Of a DNA stretch of 64,000 bases, positions 15,713 to 24,259 are shown piece after piece. The stretch's first letter is position 1. Every line of letters begins with the position of its first letter. Location: assembly GCF_900111005.1 (NCBI RefSeq), contig NZ_FOFV01000010.1, positions 248,001 through 312,000 of the forward strand, read 5' to 3'. Made by a program: the position numbers and the translations under genes. The DNA comes from Lentzea albida (GTDB taxonomy: Bacteria > Actinomycetota > Actinomycetes > Mycobacteriales > Pseudonocardiaceae). The notes beneath the pieces were generated by a model. It saw nothing but the letters and a program-made list of their open reading frames with translations, searched no databases and had not been told where the DNA came from.

Positions 15713-17395
15713 GTGACTGACATGACGATCGACCGCGACGCGTGCGTGGTGGGTGTCGACTTCGGCACGTTGTCGGGCCGCGCCGTGGTCGTGCGGGTCC
15801 GCGACGGCGCGGAGCTGGGCACCGCCGTGCACGACTACCGCCACGGTGTGGTGGACCAGGTGCTGCCCTCGACCGGCCGGCCGTTGCCGCCGGAGTGGGC
15901 GCTGCAGGTCCCTTCCGACTACGTCGACGTCCTGCGCACCGCCGTCCCGCAGGCCGTCGAGGCGGCCGGGATCTCCGCGGACCAGGTCGTCGGCATCGGG
16001 ACGGACTTCACGGCCTGCACGATGGTGCCGACCACCGCGGACGGCACGCCGTTGTGCGAACTCGAGGAGTTCGCGGGTGATCCGCACGCGTACGTGAAGC
16101 TGTGGCGCCACCACGCCGCGCAGCCGCAGGCCGATCGCATCAACGAGCTGGCGCGGCAGCGCAAGGAGCCGTGGCTCGCGCGGTACGGCGGGCTCATCTC
16201 CTCGGAGTGGGAGTTCGCCAAGGGGCTGCAGCTCCTCGAGGAGGCGCCCGAGGTCTACGCGGCCACCGAGCACTGGGTCGAGGCCGCGGACTGGATCATC
16301 TGGCAGCTCACGGGCACGTACACGCGCAACGCCTGCACGGCCGGCTACAAGGGCATCCTGCAGGACGGCGCGTATCCCACCGAGGAGTTCCTGGCAGAAC
16401 TCAACCCGGGCTTCAGCACGTTCGTCAGGGACAAGCTCGACCACCCGTTGTCCGCGCTCGGCGACAAGGCGGGCACCCTCACCGCGCAAGCCGCCGGGTG
16501 GACCGGTCTGCGGGAAGGCATCGCGGTCGCGGTCGGCAACGTCGACGCGCACGTCACCGCTCCCGCGGCGCAGGCCGTGAACCCCGGCCAGATGGTCGCG
16601 ATCATGGGCACCTCCACGTGCCACGTCATGAGCGGGTCCGACCTGCGCGAGGTGCCGGGCATGTGCGGCGTCGTCGACGGCGGCATCGTGCCGGGGCTGT
16701 GGGGCTACGAGGCCGGGCAGAGCGGCGTCGGCGACATCTTCGCGTGGTTCCTGCGCAACCAGGTGCCGCCGAGCTACCACGACCAGGCCCGCGAACGCGG
16801 CATCAGCGTGCACGAGCTGCTCTCGGAACTGGCCGCACAGCAGGAAGTCGGCGAGCACGGGCTCGTCGCGCTCGACTGGCACAGCGGCAACCGGTCGGTG
16901 CTGGTCGACCACGAACTGTCCGGTGTGGTCGTCGGCCAGACGCTCGCCACCAAGGCCGAGGACGTCTACCGCGCCCTGCTGGAGGCCACGGCGTTCGGCA
17001 CGCGCGTCATCGTCGACACCTTCACCGACGCGGGCGTGCCGGTCACCGAGCTGGTGATCGCGGGCGGGCTCACCAAGAACTCCCTGCTGATGCAGATCTA
17101 CGCCGACGTGCTGGACCTCCCGCTCTCCGTCATCGGCTCGGCACAGGGGCCGGCGCTCGGCTCCGCGATGCACGCGGCCGTGGCCGCGGGCGCGTACGGC
17201 GACATCCGCGACGCCGCCGAGAAGATGGGATCGGTGCGCCGCAACGTCTTCGTGCCCGACCAGAAGAACGTCGAGGCGTACGAACGGCTCTTCCTCGACT
17301 ACCAGGAGCTGCACGACTACTTCGGCCGGGGTGCCAACGATGTCATGCACCGGTTGCGCGGGTACCGCCGTGCCGCGCTGGAGGGGAAGAGCTGA
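15713..17395 (+). CDS. araB: L-ribulokinase
   Basis: About 560 residues, the usual length for AraB. FGGY-kinase fold: N-terminal phosphate loop VGVDFGTLSGRAVVV, GIGTDFTACTM, the araB-type GNVDAHVTAP, and the C-terminal ATP-site segment ELVIAGGLTKNSLLMQIYADVL. Phosphorylates L-ribulose to L-ribulose-5-phosphate in the cytoplasm. Start uncertain: GTG 15713 fits a leaderless message from the predicted promoter, and ATG 15722 is the alternative; both lack a good Shine-Dalgarno. An upstream ATG at 15662 would place the operator inside the gene and is less likely. First gene of araB-araD-araA; its stop shares a base with the araD start. Confidence 0.95.
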   Translation: MTDMTIDRDACVVGVDFGTLSGRAVVVRVRDGAELGTAVHDYRHGVVDQVLPSTGRPLPPEWALQVPSDYVDVLRTAVPQAVEAAGISADQVVGIGTDFTACTMVPTTADGTPLCELEEFAGDPHAYVKLWRHHAAQPQADRINELARQRKEPWLARYGGLISSEWEFAKGLQLLEEAPEVYAATEHWVEAADWIIWQLTGTYTRNACTAGYKGILQDGAYPTEEFLAELNPGFSTFVRDKLDHPLSALGDKAGTLTAQAAGWTGLREGIAVAVGNVDAHVTAPAAQAVNPGQMVAIMGTSTCHVMSGSDLREVPGMCGVVDGGIVPGLWGYEAGQSGVGDIFAWFLRNQVPPSYHDQARERGISVHELLSELAAQQEVGEHGLVALDWHSGNRSVLVDHELSGVVVGQTLATKAEDVYRALLEATAFGTRVIVDTFTDAGVPVTELVIAGGLTKNSLLMQIYADVLDLPLSVIGSAQGPALGSAMHAAVAAGAYGDIRDAAEKMGSVRRNVFVPDQKNVEAYERLFLDYQELHDYFGRGANDVMHRLRGYRRAALEGKS

Positions 17396-18048
17396 TGTCA
17401 CCCACCGCAGAGCTGCGCCGCACCGTCGCCGAACTGCACCGCGAGCTGACCCGCTACGAGCTGGTGACCTGGACCGCGGGCAACGTGTCGGCACGCGTGC
17501 CCGGCCACGACCTGATGGTCATCAAGCCCTCCGGGGTGTCCTACGACGAGCTGGGTCCCCACGCGATGGTCGTGACGGACCTGCACGGCACGCTCAAGGA
17601 AGGTGAGCTGGCGCCGTCGAGCGACACCGCGGCGCACGCGTACGTGTACCGGCACATGCCGGAGGTCGGCGGCGTCGTGCACACACATTCCCCCTATGCC
17701 ACAGCGTGGGCGGCGCGCGGGGCGCCCATCCCGTGCGTGCTCACGATGATCGCGGACGAGTTCGGCGGCGACATCCCCGTCGGGCCGTTCGCGCTGATCG
17801 GCGACGACTCGATCGGCAAGGGCATCGTGGACACGTTGAGCACCAGCAGGTCGAAGGCCGTGCTGATGCGCAACCACGGCCCGTTCACCGTCGGTGAGAC
17901 GGCCGTCAAGGCGGTGAAGGCCGCGGTGCTGCTGGAAGACGTCGCCCGGACCGTCCACTTCGCACTCCAGCTCGGCAAGCCCGACGTGATCGACCAGCAG
18001 CACGTCGACCGGCTCTACGAGCGCTACCAGAACGTTTACGGCCAGTGA
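17395..18048 (+). CDS. araD: L-ribulose-5-phosphate 4-epimerase
   Basis: 217 residues, a class II aldolase/adducin fold of family-typical length. Substrate/phosphate-binding motifs [11 protein letters not shown] and [10 protein letters not shown]; zinc ligands in [13 protein letters not shown] and a later MRNHGPF. Converts L-ribulose-5-phosphate to D-xylulose-5-phosphate, which enters the pentose phosphate pathway. ATG 17395 overlaps the araB stop by one base, and GAGGGG lies 7 nt upstream. Eighteen bases separate it from araA. Confidence 0.95.
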   Translation: MSPTAELRRTVAELHRELTRYELVTWTAGNVSARVPGHDLMVIKPSGVSYDELGPHAMVVTDLHGTLKEGELAPSSDTAAHAYVYRHMPEVGGVVHTHSPYATAWAARGAPIPCVLTMIADEFGGDIPVGPFALIGDDSIGKGIVDTLSTSRSKAVLMRNHGPFTVGETAVKAVKAAVLLEDVARTVHFALQLGKPDVIDQQHVDRLYERYQNVYGQ

Positions 18049-18065
18049 GCCCAGAAGGAGAGCAC

Positions 18066-19568
18066 ATGGCGGACAAGCCCCAGATCTGGTTCCTCACCGG
18101 CAGCCAGCACCTCTACGGCCCCGAGACGCTCGACCAGGTCGCGGCCCAGTCCCAGCAGATCCAGCGGATGCTCACCGACTCCGGCCGGATCAGCGCGGAG
18201 ATCGTGTGGAAGCCGGTGCTGACCGACTCTGGCGCCATCCGCGCGGTCATGCAGGAGGCGAACAACGACCCGTCGTGCGTCGGCGTGATCGCGTGGATGC
18301 ACACGTTCTCGCCCGCGAAGATGTGGATCACCGGGCTCGACCTGCTGCGCAAACCGTTGCTGCACCTGCACACGCAGCTCAACGAGGCGTTGCCGTGGTC
18401 CACGATCGACATGGACTTCATGAACCTCAACCAGGCCGCGCACGGCGACCGCGAGTTCGCCTACGTGCAGACCAGGATCGGGGTGGCGCGCAAGACGGTC
18501 GCGGGGCACGCGAGTGATCCCGTGGTGGCCGAACGGATCGACGGCTGGGCTCGTGCCGCCGCCGGCGTCGCGCACCTGCGCGGCCTGAAGCTCGCCCGCT
18601 TCGGCGACAACATGCGCGACGTCGCCGTGACCGAGGGCGACAAGGTCGAGGCGGAACTGCGGTTCGGCGTCTCCGTCAACACCTACGGGGTCAACGACCT
18701 GGTGGACGTGGTCGACGCGGTGCCGGACGCGGGCATCGACCTGCTCGTCGCCGACTACGCGGAGGCCTACCGGCTGAGCCCGGAGCTGGCACGCGGGGGA
18801 GAGCGGCACGAGTCGCTGCGCTACGCCGCCCGCATCGAGATCGGCCTGCGGTCCTTCCTGGACGACGGCGGCTTCGGCGCGTTCACCACGAACTTCCAGG
18901 ACCTGGGCGGGTTGCGGCAGCTGCCGGGCCTCGCCGTGCAGCGACTCATGGCCGACGGCTACGGCTTCGGCGGTGAGGGCGACTGGAAGACCTCCGCGCT
19001 GCTCGCCGCGGTGAAGGCGATGGGCACCGGCACGGGCCGCGGCACGTCGTTCATGGAGGACTACACCTACCACTTCGGGCCGGGCGAGCCGAAGATCCTC
19101 GGCGCGCACATGCTGGAGGTCTGCCCGACGATCGCCGCCGACCAGCCGTCCTGCGAGATCCACCCCCTGGGCATCGGCGACCGCGAGGACCCGGTGCGGC
19201 TGGTGTTCGACGCCGCGTCCGGACCCGCCGTCGTGGTCGGCCTCGCCGACATGGGCGACCGGTTCCGGTTGGTGGCCAACGAGGTCACGGTCGTCCCGCC
19301 GGACGAGCCGCTGCCGGCGCTGCCGGTCGCGCGGGCCGTGTGGAAGCCGGAGCCGTCGCTCTCGACCTCCGCGGAGTGCTGGCTCACGGCGGGCGGACCG
19401 CACCACACGGTGATGACGCAGGCCGTCGGGGCCGAGGTACTGCGGGACTTCGCGCAGATGGTCGCCACGGAGCTCGTGCTGATCGACTCTGCGACGACCC
19501 CGGCCTCGTTCGCGGACCGGTTGCGCTGGAACTCCGCCTACCACCGCCTCGCGCTGGGGATCAGCTGA
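18066..19568 (+). CDS. araA: L-arabinose isomerase
   Basis: 500 residues, normal AraA length. N-terminal [15 protein letters not shown] is diagnostic. Metal/catalytic residues correspond to Glu in [11 protein letters not shown], Glu in MLEVCP, His in [17 protein letters not shown] and His in GGPHHTVMT. Converts L-arabinose to L-ribulose, the first step of the pathway. ATG 18066 follows AAGGAG by 7 nt. The 3' end overlaps a convergent alpha/beta hydrolase gene by 31 bp, so the two genes share their terminal coding sequence on opposite strands. Confidence 0.97.
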   Translation: MADKPQIWFLTGSQHLYGPETLDQVAAQSQQIQRMLTDSGRISAEIVWKPVLTDSGAIRAVMQEANNDPSCVGVIAWMHTFSPAKMWITGLDLLRKPLLHLHTQLNEALPWSTIDMDFMNLNQAAHGDREFAYVQTRIGVARKTVAGHASDPVVAERIDGWARAAAGVAHLRGLKLARFGDNMRDVAVTEGDKVEAELRFGVSVNTYGVNDLVDVVDAVPDAGIDLLVADYAEAYRLSPELARGGERHESLRYAARIEIGLRSFLDDGGFGAFTTNFQDLGGLRQLPGLAVQRLMADGYGFGGEGDWKTSALLAAVKAMGTGTGRGTSFMEDYTYHFGPGEPKILGAHMLEVCPTIAADQPSCEIHPLGIGDREDPVRLVFDAASGPAVVVGLADMGDRFRLVANEVTVVPPDEPLPALPVARAVWKPEPSLSTSAECWLTAGGPHHTVMTQAVGAEVLRDFAQMVATELVLIDSATTPASFADRLRWNSAYHRLALGIS

Positions 19569-20365
19569 CGGGCGTGGAACTCGGCGATCTGCCGCCACGT
19601 CGCGACGGGGTTGGAGTACATGGGGAGCTGCCCGCTGTGCGGGATCTCCGCGAGCTCCACCCCGTTCGCGTCGAGCAGCGGCAGGTACGAGAGCCCGGCG
19701 CACTGCTCGCCGTAGAGGTACATCCGCGGGCAGGGCAGTGAGAGGAACTTCTGCAGCAGGTCGCCGTGGTCGGCCAGTTCGACCATGGAACGGAAGTAGC
19801 CGGCCACGGCACCGCGGCGGACCTTGTTCGGGAGGTTAGCCGCGTAGAGCCCACCGCCGTAGCAGGACGACGCGCGGGTGCGCTCGGCGAGCTGGAAGAG
19901 GTACTCACCCGGATCGCGGTGGTGCAGCGACTCCCGGCTCAGCACGCAGTCCTCCGGCGCGAGCACGCCCTTGATGTTCACGAAGCTCAGCACCCGGCCG
20001 GGTTCCGCGTGCGCCAGCAGGAGCGCGGTGAGCGCGCCGGTCGACTGCGCGACGACGTGGAACCGGCCGATGCCCGCGCGTTCGAGCACCGCACGGGCGG
20101 TCTCCACCAGGAACGGCAGGTCGATCGCCCCGAGGTCGCCGCACTCCGTGGCGCCGCAACCGGGTGCGTCGTAGGCGAGGAATCCGCGTGCGGCGAACTC
20201 GTGCCGGTGCGTGATGTCGAGGTAGTCCTCCTTGCTCGTGCCGAAGCCGTGCAGCAGGACGACGGGATCGCCGGAGCCCTCCCGGCGAACCGACGCGATC
20301 TTGAGGTTCACCCCGTGGATGCGGAGCGGGAGGTGCTCGTGGGCCACTCTGGCGGCCGATGGCAT
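19538..20365 (-). CDS. Alpha/beta hydrolase, possible sugar-ester esterase
   Basis: 275 residues from ATG 20365. Alpha/beta-hydrolase fold: oxyanion strand [14 protein letters not shown] near 30-43, the next strand [14 protein letters not shown], nucleophile elbow VVAQSTGAL (A-x-S-x-G rather than the common G-x-S-x-G), and a C-terminal catalytic His candidate in IPHSGQLPM. No signal peptide seen, so probably cytoplasmic. Function cannot be fixed from sequence. An arabinose-type operator 63 bp upstream of the start suggests co-regulation with arabinose genes, e.g. as an esterase on imported acylated sugars (inference). Overlaps araA tail-to-tail by 31 bp. Confidence 0.85.
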   Translation of the reverse strand: MPSAARVAHEHLPLRIHGVNLKIASVRREGSGDPVVLLHGFGTSKEDYLDITHRHEFAARGFLAYDAPGCGATECGDLGAIDLPFLVETARAVLERAGIGRFHVVAQSTGALTALLLAHAEPGRVLSFVNIKGVLAPEDCVLSRESLHHRDPGEYLFQLAERTRASSCYGGGLYAANLPNKVRRGAVAGYFRSMVELADHGDLLQKFLSLPCPRMYLYGEQCAGLSYLPLLDANGVELAEIPHSGQLPMYSNPVATWRQIAEFHARQLIPSARRW

Positions 20366-20427
20366 GGCTGTACCCCGGTTTCTCGCAGGTGCGGGACTGC
20401 GGAACGATCTGCGAGCATGCCAGCGCC

Positions 20428-20441
20428 TGTGAACGCTCACA
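20428..20441. promoter_or_regulatory. LacI-type operator (site 5)
   Basis: TGTGAACGCTCACA, nearly perfect 14-bp palindrome, 63 bp upstream of the hydrolase start and 80 bp upstream of the divergent repeat-protein gene at 20521. Could serve both. Confidence 0.65.
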
Positions 20442-20520
20442 AGTAGTTGAACCTTTCATTTTCCCGGTCCGTATTCCCCTTGTGCCGGCAGAAAACGTCC
20501 CCTACTCGTGAGGTTCGGAT

Positions 20521-21279
20521 ATGTCGAGAGCGCATGCACGACCGCAACGGAGCAAACGGGTGATCGTGGCCGGGCTGGGTGTCGCGGCGACCTTGACCGC
20601 GGTGACGGCGGCCGTCGCCTTCGCCGGTGGCGAGACCGCGACGGGCGCCGTGGTGTGCCCGCAGCCGGTCGTCCCCGCCGTTCCGGCCGCGGCGCAGGCC
20701 GAGGTGCGGCGGGAGCTGGCGAACCTGGACAAGCAGATCGCGGAGGCCAACGAGCGGCTGCGCACCTCTGCCGGTGAAGGCGGGCCGAACTTCGTGCAGA
20801 ACGCGATCCTCGGTCCGTTGGCCAGCAAGCGCGTCGCCGCGCTGAACCGCATCGAGACGGCCATCGGCCGGGTCGCCGCGAAACCCGAGGGGCTGGAGAG
20901 GTTCGCGACCTGCGGGCTTGGTCAGGCACCCGCCGTGTCCGCACCGCCGACCACCTCGAAACCCGCCGCGAGCGGATCGAGCGCACCGGTGGCCGGTGGG
21001 GCGATCGAATGCCCGTCGCCCGTGCTCCAGGACGTGCCGGCGGCCGCGCGGGCCGAGGTCGACCGCGAGCTCGCGAACCTCGGCAAGCAGCTCGCGGAAG
21101 CGAACGAGCGGCTGCGCACCTCGGTCGGTCAGGGCGGGCCGAACTTCGTGCAGAACGCGATCCTCGGCCCGTTGGCGAGCAAGCGCGCCGCCGCGCTGGA
21201 CCGGATCGCGATCGCCGTCGGCCGCGTGCAGGCGCGGCCCCAGGGACTGGAGCGCTTCGCCACCTGCTCGCTCAAGTGA
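20521..21279 (+). CDS. Secreted protein of two tandem ~85-residue repeats, unknown function
   Basis: 252 residues. A basic N-terminus and hydrophobic helix (14-36) form a signal peptide or anchor. Two copies of one domain follow (about 46-132 and 163-251), joined by a Pro/Ser/Thr/Ala linker. Each begins with a Cys (VVCPQPV, IECPSPV) and ends with one (RFATCGL, RFATCSL), and shares ELANL.KQ.AEANERLRTS and GGPNFVQNAILGPLASKR. The two Cys per repeat may form a disulphide closing each helical unit. I recognise similar secreted proteins in streptomycetes but no activity. Near-identity of the repeats suggests a recent duplication. Confidence 0.8.
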   Translation: MSRAHARPQRSKRVIVAGLGVAATLTAVTAAVAFAGGETATGAVVCPQPVVPAVPAAAQAEVRRELANLDKQIAEANERLRTSAGEGGPNFVQNAILGPLASKRVAALNRIETAIGRVAAKPEGLERFATCGLGQAPAVSAPPTTSKPAASGSSAPVAGGAIECPSPVLQDVPAAARAEVDRELANLGKQLAEANERLRTSVGQGGPNFVQNAILGPLASKRAAALDRIAIAVGRVQARPQGLERFATCSLK

Positions 21280-21369
21280 CTCTCCTCGGGGTTCGAGCGA
21301 GCGGCTGCCCGCAGGGGTGAGCGTTCCCAGGAGGCCTGCCGGACGGACGCGCCTCCGTCCGGCAGGACC

Positions 21370-21398
21370 TTGACGCACCAGTAGGTTCTCGATAGATG
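21370..21398 (+). promoter_or_regulatory. Promoter of the GH30 gene
   Basis: TTGACG (21370-21375), 17-nt spacer, TAGATG (21393-21398), with the operator at 21397-21410 overlapping the end of the -10 and the start site. Confidence 0.5.
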
Positions 21399-21410
21399 TT
21401 AGCGTGAACA
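21397..21410. promoter_or_regulatory. LacI-type operator (site 6)
   Basis: TGTTAGCGTGAACA, 22 bp before the GH30 start codon. Same family as the araBDA operators (TGTTAGCG half identical to site 4). Confidence 0.65.
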
Positions 21411-21432
21411 TCGCGCGTTCAACGGAGAACCG

Positions 21433-23403
21433 ATGACCAGACTCCCTGCTCTGCTCGCCGCTTCGGCGCTCATGCTCTCCACCGCGACGCCCGTCACGGC
21501 CGCCGCCGACGCCGTCCTGGTGCGGCCGGATCCGACCTACCAGCAGGAGCCCTTCCAGGGCTGGGGGACGAGCCTGGTGTGGTTCGCCAACGCCACCGGC
21601 GGCTACCCGGACGAGATCCGCAACCGGTTGGCCGAGCTGCTGTTCGGTGAGGACGGCCTGAACCTCGACATCGCCCGCTACAACATCGGCGGCGGCAACG
21701 CCCCCGACGTGCCGCCGTACCTGCGGGCGGGCGCCGCGGTCCCGGGCTGGTGGAAGGCGCCGGAGGGGACCACGCGGGAGGACACCGACTGGTGGCGGCC
21801 CGGCGATCCGCGTTTCTTCGACGCGGCGGCGGATCCACGTCAGCGCTGGTGGGTCGACCGGATCAAGCGGGACGTGACGCGGTGGGAGTCGTTCAGCAAC
21901 TCGCCGCCGTGGTTCCAGACCGTGAGCGGGTACGTGTCCGGCGGCTTCGACCCGAACGCGGACCAGTTGCGCGAGGACAGGATCGGCGACTTCGCGGCCT
22001 ACCTCGCACAGGCGACCGCGGAGCTGGAACGCGCCCACGGCATCCGGTTCGCCACGGTCGACCCGTTCAACGAGCCCAACACCTCCTACTGGCGCACCAC
22101 GCTCGGCCCGGACGGCAACCCGACGGGCGGGCGGCAGGAGGGAGCGCACATCGGGCCCGCGTTGCAGGCGAAGGTCGTGCCCGCGATGGCGGAGGCGTTG
22201 CGCGCCAACGGCCTCAAGGCGGCCGTGTCCGCCCCGGACGAGACCAATCCCGGCATCTTCGCCGAGAACTGGGCGGGTTATCCCGCCTCCGCACGCGCGC
22301 AGGTCGGCCAGCTGAACGTGCACACCTACGGCACGGCACGCCGCACGACCGCCCGGGACATCGCCAAGGGCGCGGGCAAGCCGTTGTGGATGAGCGAGGT
22401 CGACGGGCACTGGGGTGCAGGGCAGAGCTTCACGAGCATGGACCCCGGACTGGGGATCGCCGAGCGCGTGATCGACGACCTGCGCGAGCTGGAGCCGCGT
22501 GCCTGGCTGCTGTGGCAGGCCGTCGAGGACTACAACAACATGAGGCCCGGTGCCGAGTCTCCGGACGGCATGAACTGGGGAGTGGTGCAGATCCCGTTCG
22601 ACTGCGGGCCGGGGGACACCCTGGCGACGTGCCCGGCGCGCGTGAACACGAAGTTCCACGCGTTGCGGAACTTCACCCACTTCGTGAGGCCCGGCGACCG
22701 CCTGGTGAAGGTGAACACCACGACGGACGTGGCGGCGGTGCGCGGCACCGAGCTGAAGTCCGTGGTGCACCTCAACAAGAGCGACCAGGCGCAGTCCGTG
22801 ACGCTGGACCTGTCGGCGTTCGGGTCGGTGCGGCCGGGCGCGTCCGTGCGACCGGTCGTGACGGACCAGCACGGCGCGTTGGTCAAGGGCGCGGCCGTGA
22901 ACGTGCAGAACCGCCGGGCGACCCTGTCCGTGCCCGCCAGGTCGGTCACCACCTTCGAGGTGAACGGCGTGAGCGGGGTGAACCGCGCGGCGGCGCTCGG
23001 TGGGGAATACCGGCTCACGGGGGTGCAGAGCGGCAGGTCCCTGGCGCCGTCGGGCACCTCGCTCGTCCAGCGCACCACCGATCCTTCCGCGGCGGACCAG
23101 GTGTGGCGCGTGGAGCGGCGTTCGGGCGGCTACGACCACCGCGCGCAGTTCTCGATCGTCAACGCCGCCACGGGGCAGCGGATCGCGGTGAACGGCGCCG
23201 ACGTCGTGCTGGGCACCGCGGACGGGCCGGCCGCGAGGTGGGTGCTGTCCTCGACGGGGGACGGCACATGGACGTTCGTGAACGCCTCCACCGGCAGCCT
23301 GCTCGACGTGATCGGGGAGTCGCGTGAGGACGGTGCCCGGATCGGGACGTACCACGCGACCTCGGGGGCCAACCAGCGCTGGACCGCCGTTGCGCGCGGT
23401 TAG
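21433..23403 (+). CDS. Secreted GH30 (probable endo-beta-1,6-galactanase) with C-terminal CBM13-like domain
   Basis: 656 residues: signal peptide (about 1-24), GH30 barrel plus beta side domain to about 500, and a ricin-type trefoil (about 525-656: TGVQSGRSLAP, IVNAATGQRIAV, FVNASTGSLLDV, ending NQRWTAV). Acid/base Glu in FNEPN (E214) and nucleophile Glu in SEVDG (E322). The layout matches GH30_5 beta-1,6-galactanases of Streptomyces, which cut type II arabinogalactan side chains; subfamily is my judgement. ATG 21433 follows GGAG by 6 nt. Its arabinose-type operator links arabinogalactan breakdown to the arabinose regulon. The next gene starts inside its 3' end. Confidence 0.88.
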   Translation: MTRLPALLAASALMLSTATPVTAAADAVLVRPDPTYQQEPFQGWGTSLVWFANATGGYPDEIRNRLAELLFGEDGLNLDIARYNIGGGNAPDVPPYLRAGAAVPGWWKAPEGTTREDTDWWRPGDPRFFDAAADPRQRWWVDRIKRDVTRWESFSNSPPWFQTVSGYVSGGFDPNADQLREDRIGDFAAYLAQATAELERAHGIRFATVDPFNEPNTSYWRTTLGPDGNPTGGRQEGAHIGPALQAKVVPAMAEALRANGLKAAVSAPDETNPGIFAENWAGYPASARAQVGQLNVHTYGTARRTTARDIAKGAGKPLWMSEVDGHWGAGQSFTSMDPGLGIAERVIDDLRELEPRAWLLWQAVEDYNNMRPGAESPDGMNWGVVQIPFDCGPGDTLATCPARVNTKFHALRNFTHFVRPGDRLVKVNTTTDVAAVRGTELKSVVHLNKSDQAQSVTLDLSAFGSVRPGASVRPVVTDQHGALVKGAAVNVQNRRATLSVPARSVTTFEVNGVSGVNRAAALGGEYRLTGVQSGRSLAPSGTSLVQRTTDPSAADQVWRVERRSGGYDHRAQFSIVNAATGQRIAVNGADVVLGTADGPAARWVLSSTGDGTWTFVNASTGSLLDVIGESREDGARIGTYHATSGANQRWTAVARG

Positions 23404-24259
23404 CGGCCTGCTGGCGCTGGTCCTGCTGGCGGGGTGCTCGGCGCCCCCGCCCGCACCGGCGCCGCCGACCCGCGCGTCCCAGAAGCCGCCGACGCTGGTC
23501 AACGAGCAGGTCCGCGCGGAAGGCGTGCTGCACTTCGTGCGGGACGTGGTCGACGGCCGGACCGTGGAGCTGGCGGACGGCACGAAGGCCCGGATCGCGC
23601 AGCTGGCGGCCCCACCCGCCTGCGGTGAGGCGGGCGCGCTCTCGTTCGCCAGGACGACGTTGCTGGCCAGCGCGGTGCGCATCAGCCCGATGCTGTCCGG
23701 CGACGTGAAGCTGACGCTCGAGGACGGCACGGACTACGCGTTGCTCGCCGTGCGGCAGGGCGCCCTCCGGGCGGAAGGAACCGACGGCGGCGCGCTGCTG
23801 ACCGCCGAGTCCGAGGCGGCCGCCGCCGACCGCGGTCTGTGGGGCCCGCCCTGCGAAGCGCCGGCGGTCGCGCCCACCACCACGACGACGGTCCCGCCGC
23901 CACCGCGTCTCACGACCACCGCCGCGCCCCCTCCCGCACGGACGTGTGCCGTGTCGTACCGGCTGGCCGGGCAGTGGCCCGGTGGTTTCCAGGCGCAGGT
24001 GACCGTGCGCAACACCGGTACCGCCCCGATCAACGGCTGGGTGCTGCGCTGGACTTTCGCGAGCGGGCAGGTGGTCACCGAGATGTGGAACGCGACGCCG
24101 AGGCAGTCCCGTGGGACCGTCGACGCCGTGAACGCCCACTACAACCCGCTGATCCAGCCGGGTGGTTCGGTGGAGATCGGGTTCAACGGGTCGGCACAGC
24201 GCGGAAACGCCGCTCCGACGGGGTTCACGCTCAACGACCAGCCGTGCTCGGTCGCATGA
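23390..24259 (+). CDS. Lipoprotein with SNase-like domain fused to CBM2
   Basis: About 289 residues from TTG 23390, the only start that directly opens a lipoprotein signal (GLLALVLLAGCS, lipobox LAGC). A Pro-rich tether is followed by a thermonuclease-like OB domain (about 45-155: VRDVVDGRTVELADGTKARIA, then TAESEAAAADRGLWGP). The catalytic segment normally reading TPE is APP here, so nuclease activity is doubtful. After a Thr/Pro linker comes a CBM2 (about 190-289; CAVSYRLAGQWPGGFQ, PINGWVLRW, FTLNDQPCS). A cell-surface cellulose- or xylan-binding lipoprotein is the likely role. Overlaps the GH30 gene by 14 bp and abuts the convergent LacI gene. Confidence 0.82.
   Translation: MRAVSGLLALVLLAGCSAPPPAPAPPTRASQKPPTLVNEQVRAEGVLHFVRDVVDGRTVELADGTKARIAQLAAPPACGEAGALSFARTTLLASAVRISPMLSGDVKLTLEDGTDYALLAVRQGALRAEGTDGGALLTAESEAAAADRGLWGPPCEAPAVAPTTTTTVPPPPRLTTTAAPPPARTCAVSYRLAGQWPGGFQAQVTVRNTGTAPINGWVLRWTFASGQVVTEMWNATPRQSRGTVDAVNAHYNPLIQPGGSVEIGFNGSAQRGNAAPTGFTLNDQPCSVA

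Noticed and set aside
15662-15722. ATG 15662 as the araB start
   Set aside because: It would put the operator and the -10 inside the coding sequence, and the extra residues have no similarity to ribulokinases.
14285-17494. 1069-codon open frame on the minus strand opposite lacI and araB
   Set aside because: Antisense shadow of two well-supported genes; composition is Arg/Pro/Asp/His-rich and no motif is seen.
23390-24259. Active secreted thermonuclease
   Set aside because: The catalytic TPE segment reads APP, so only the fold is claimed, not the activity.
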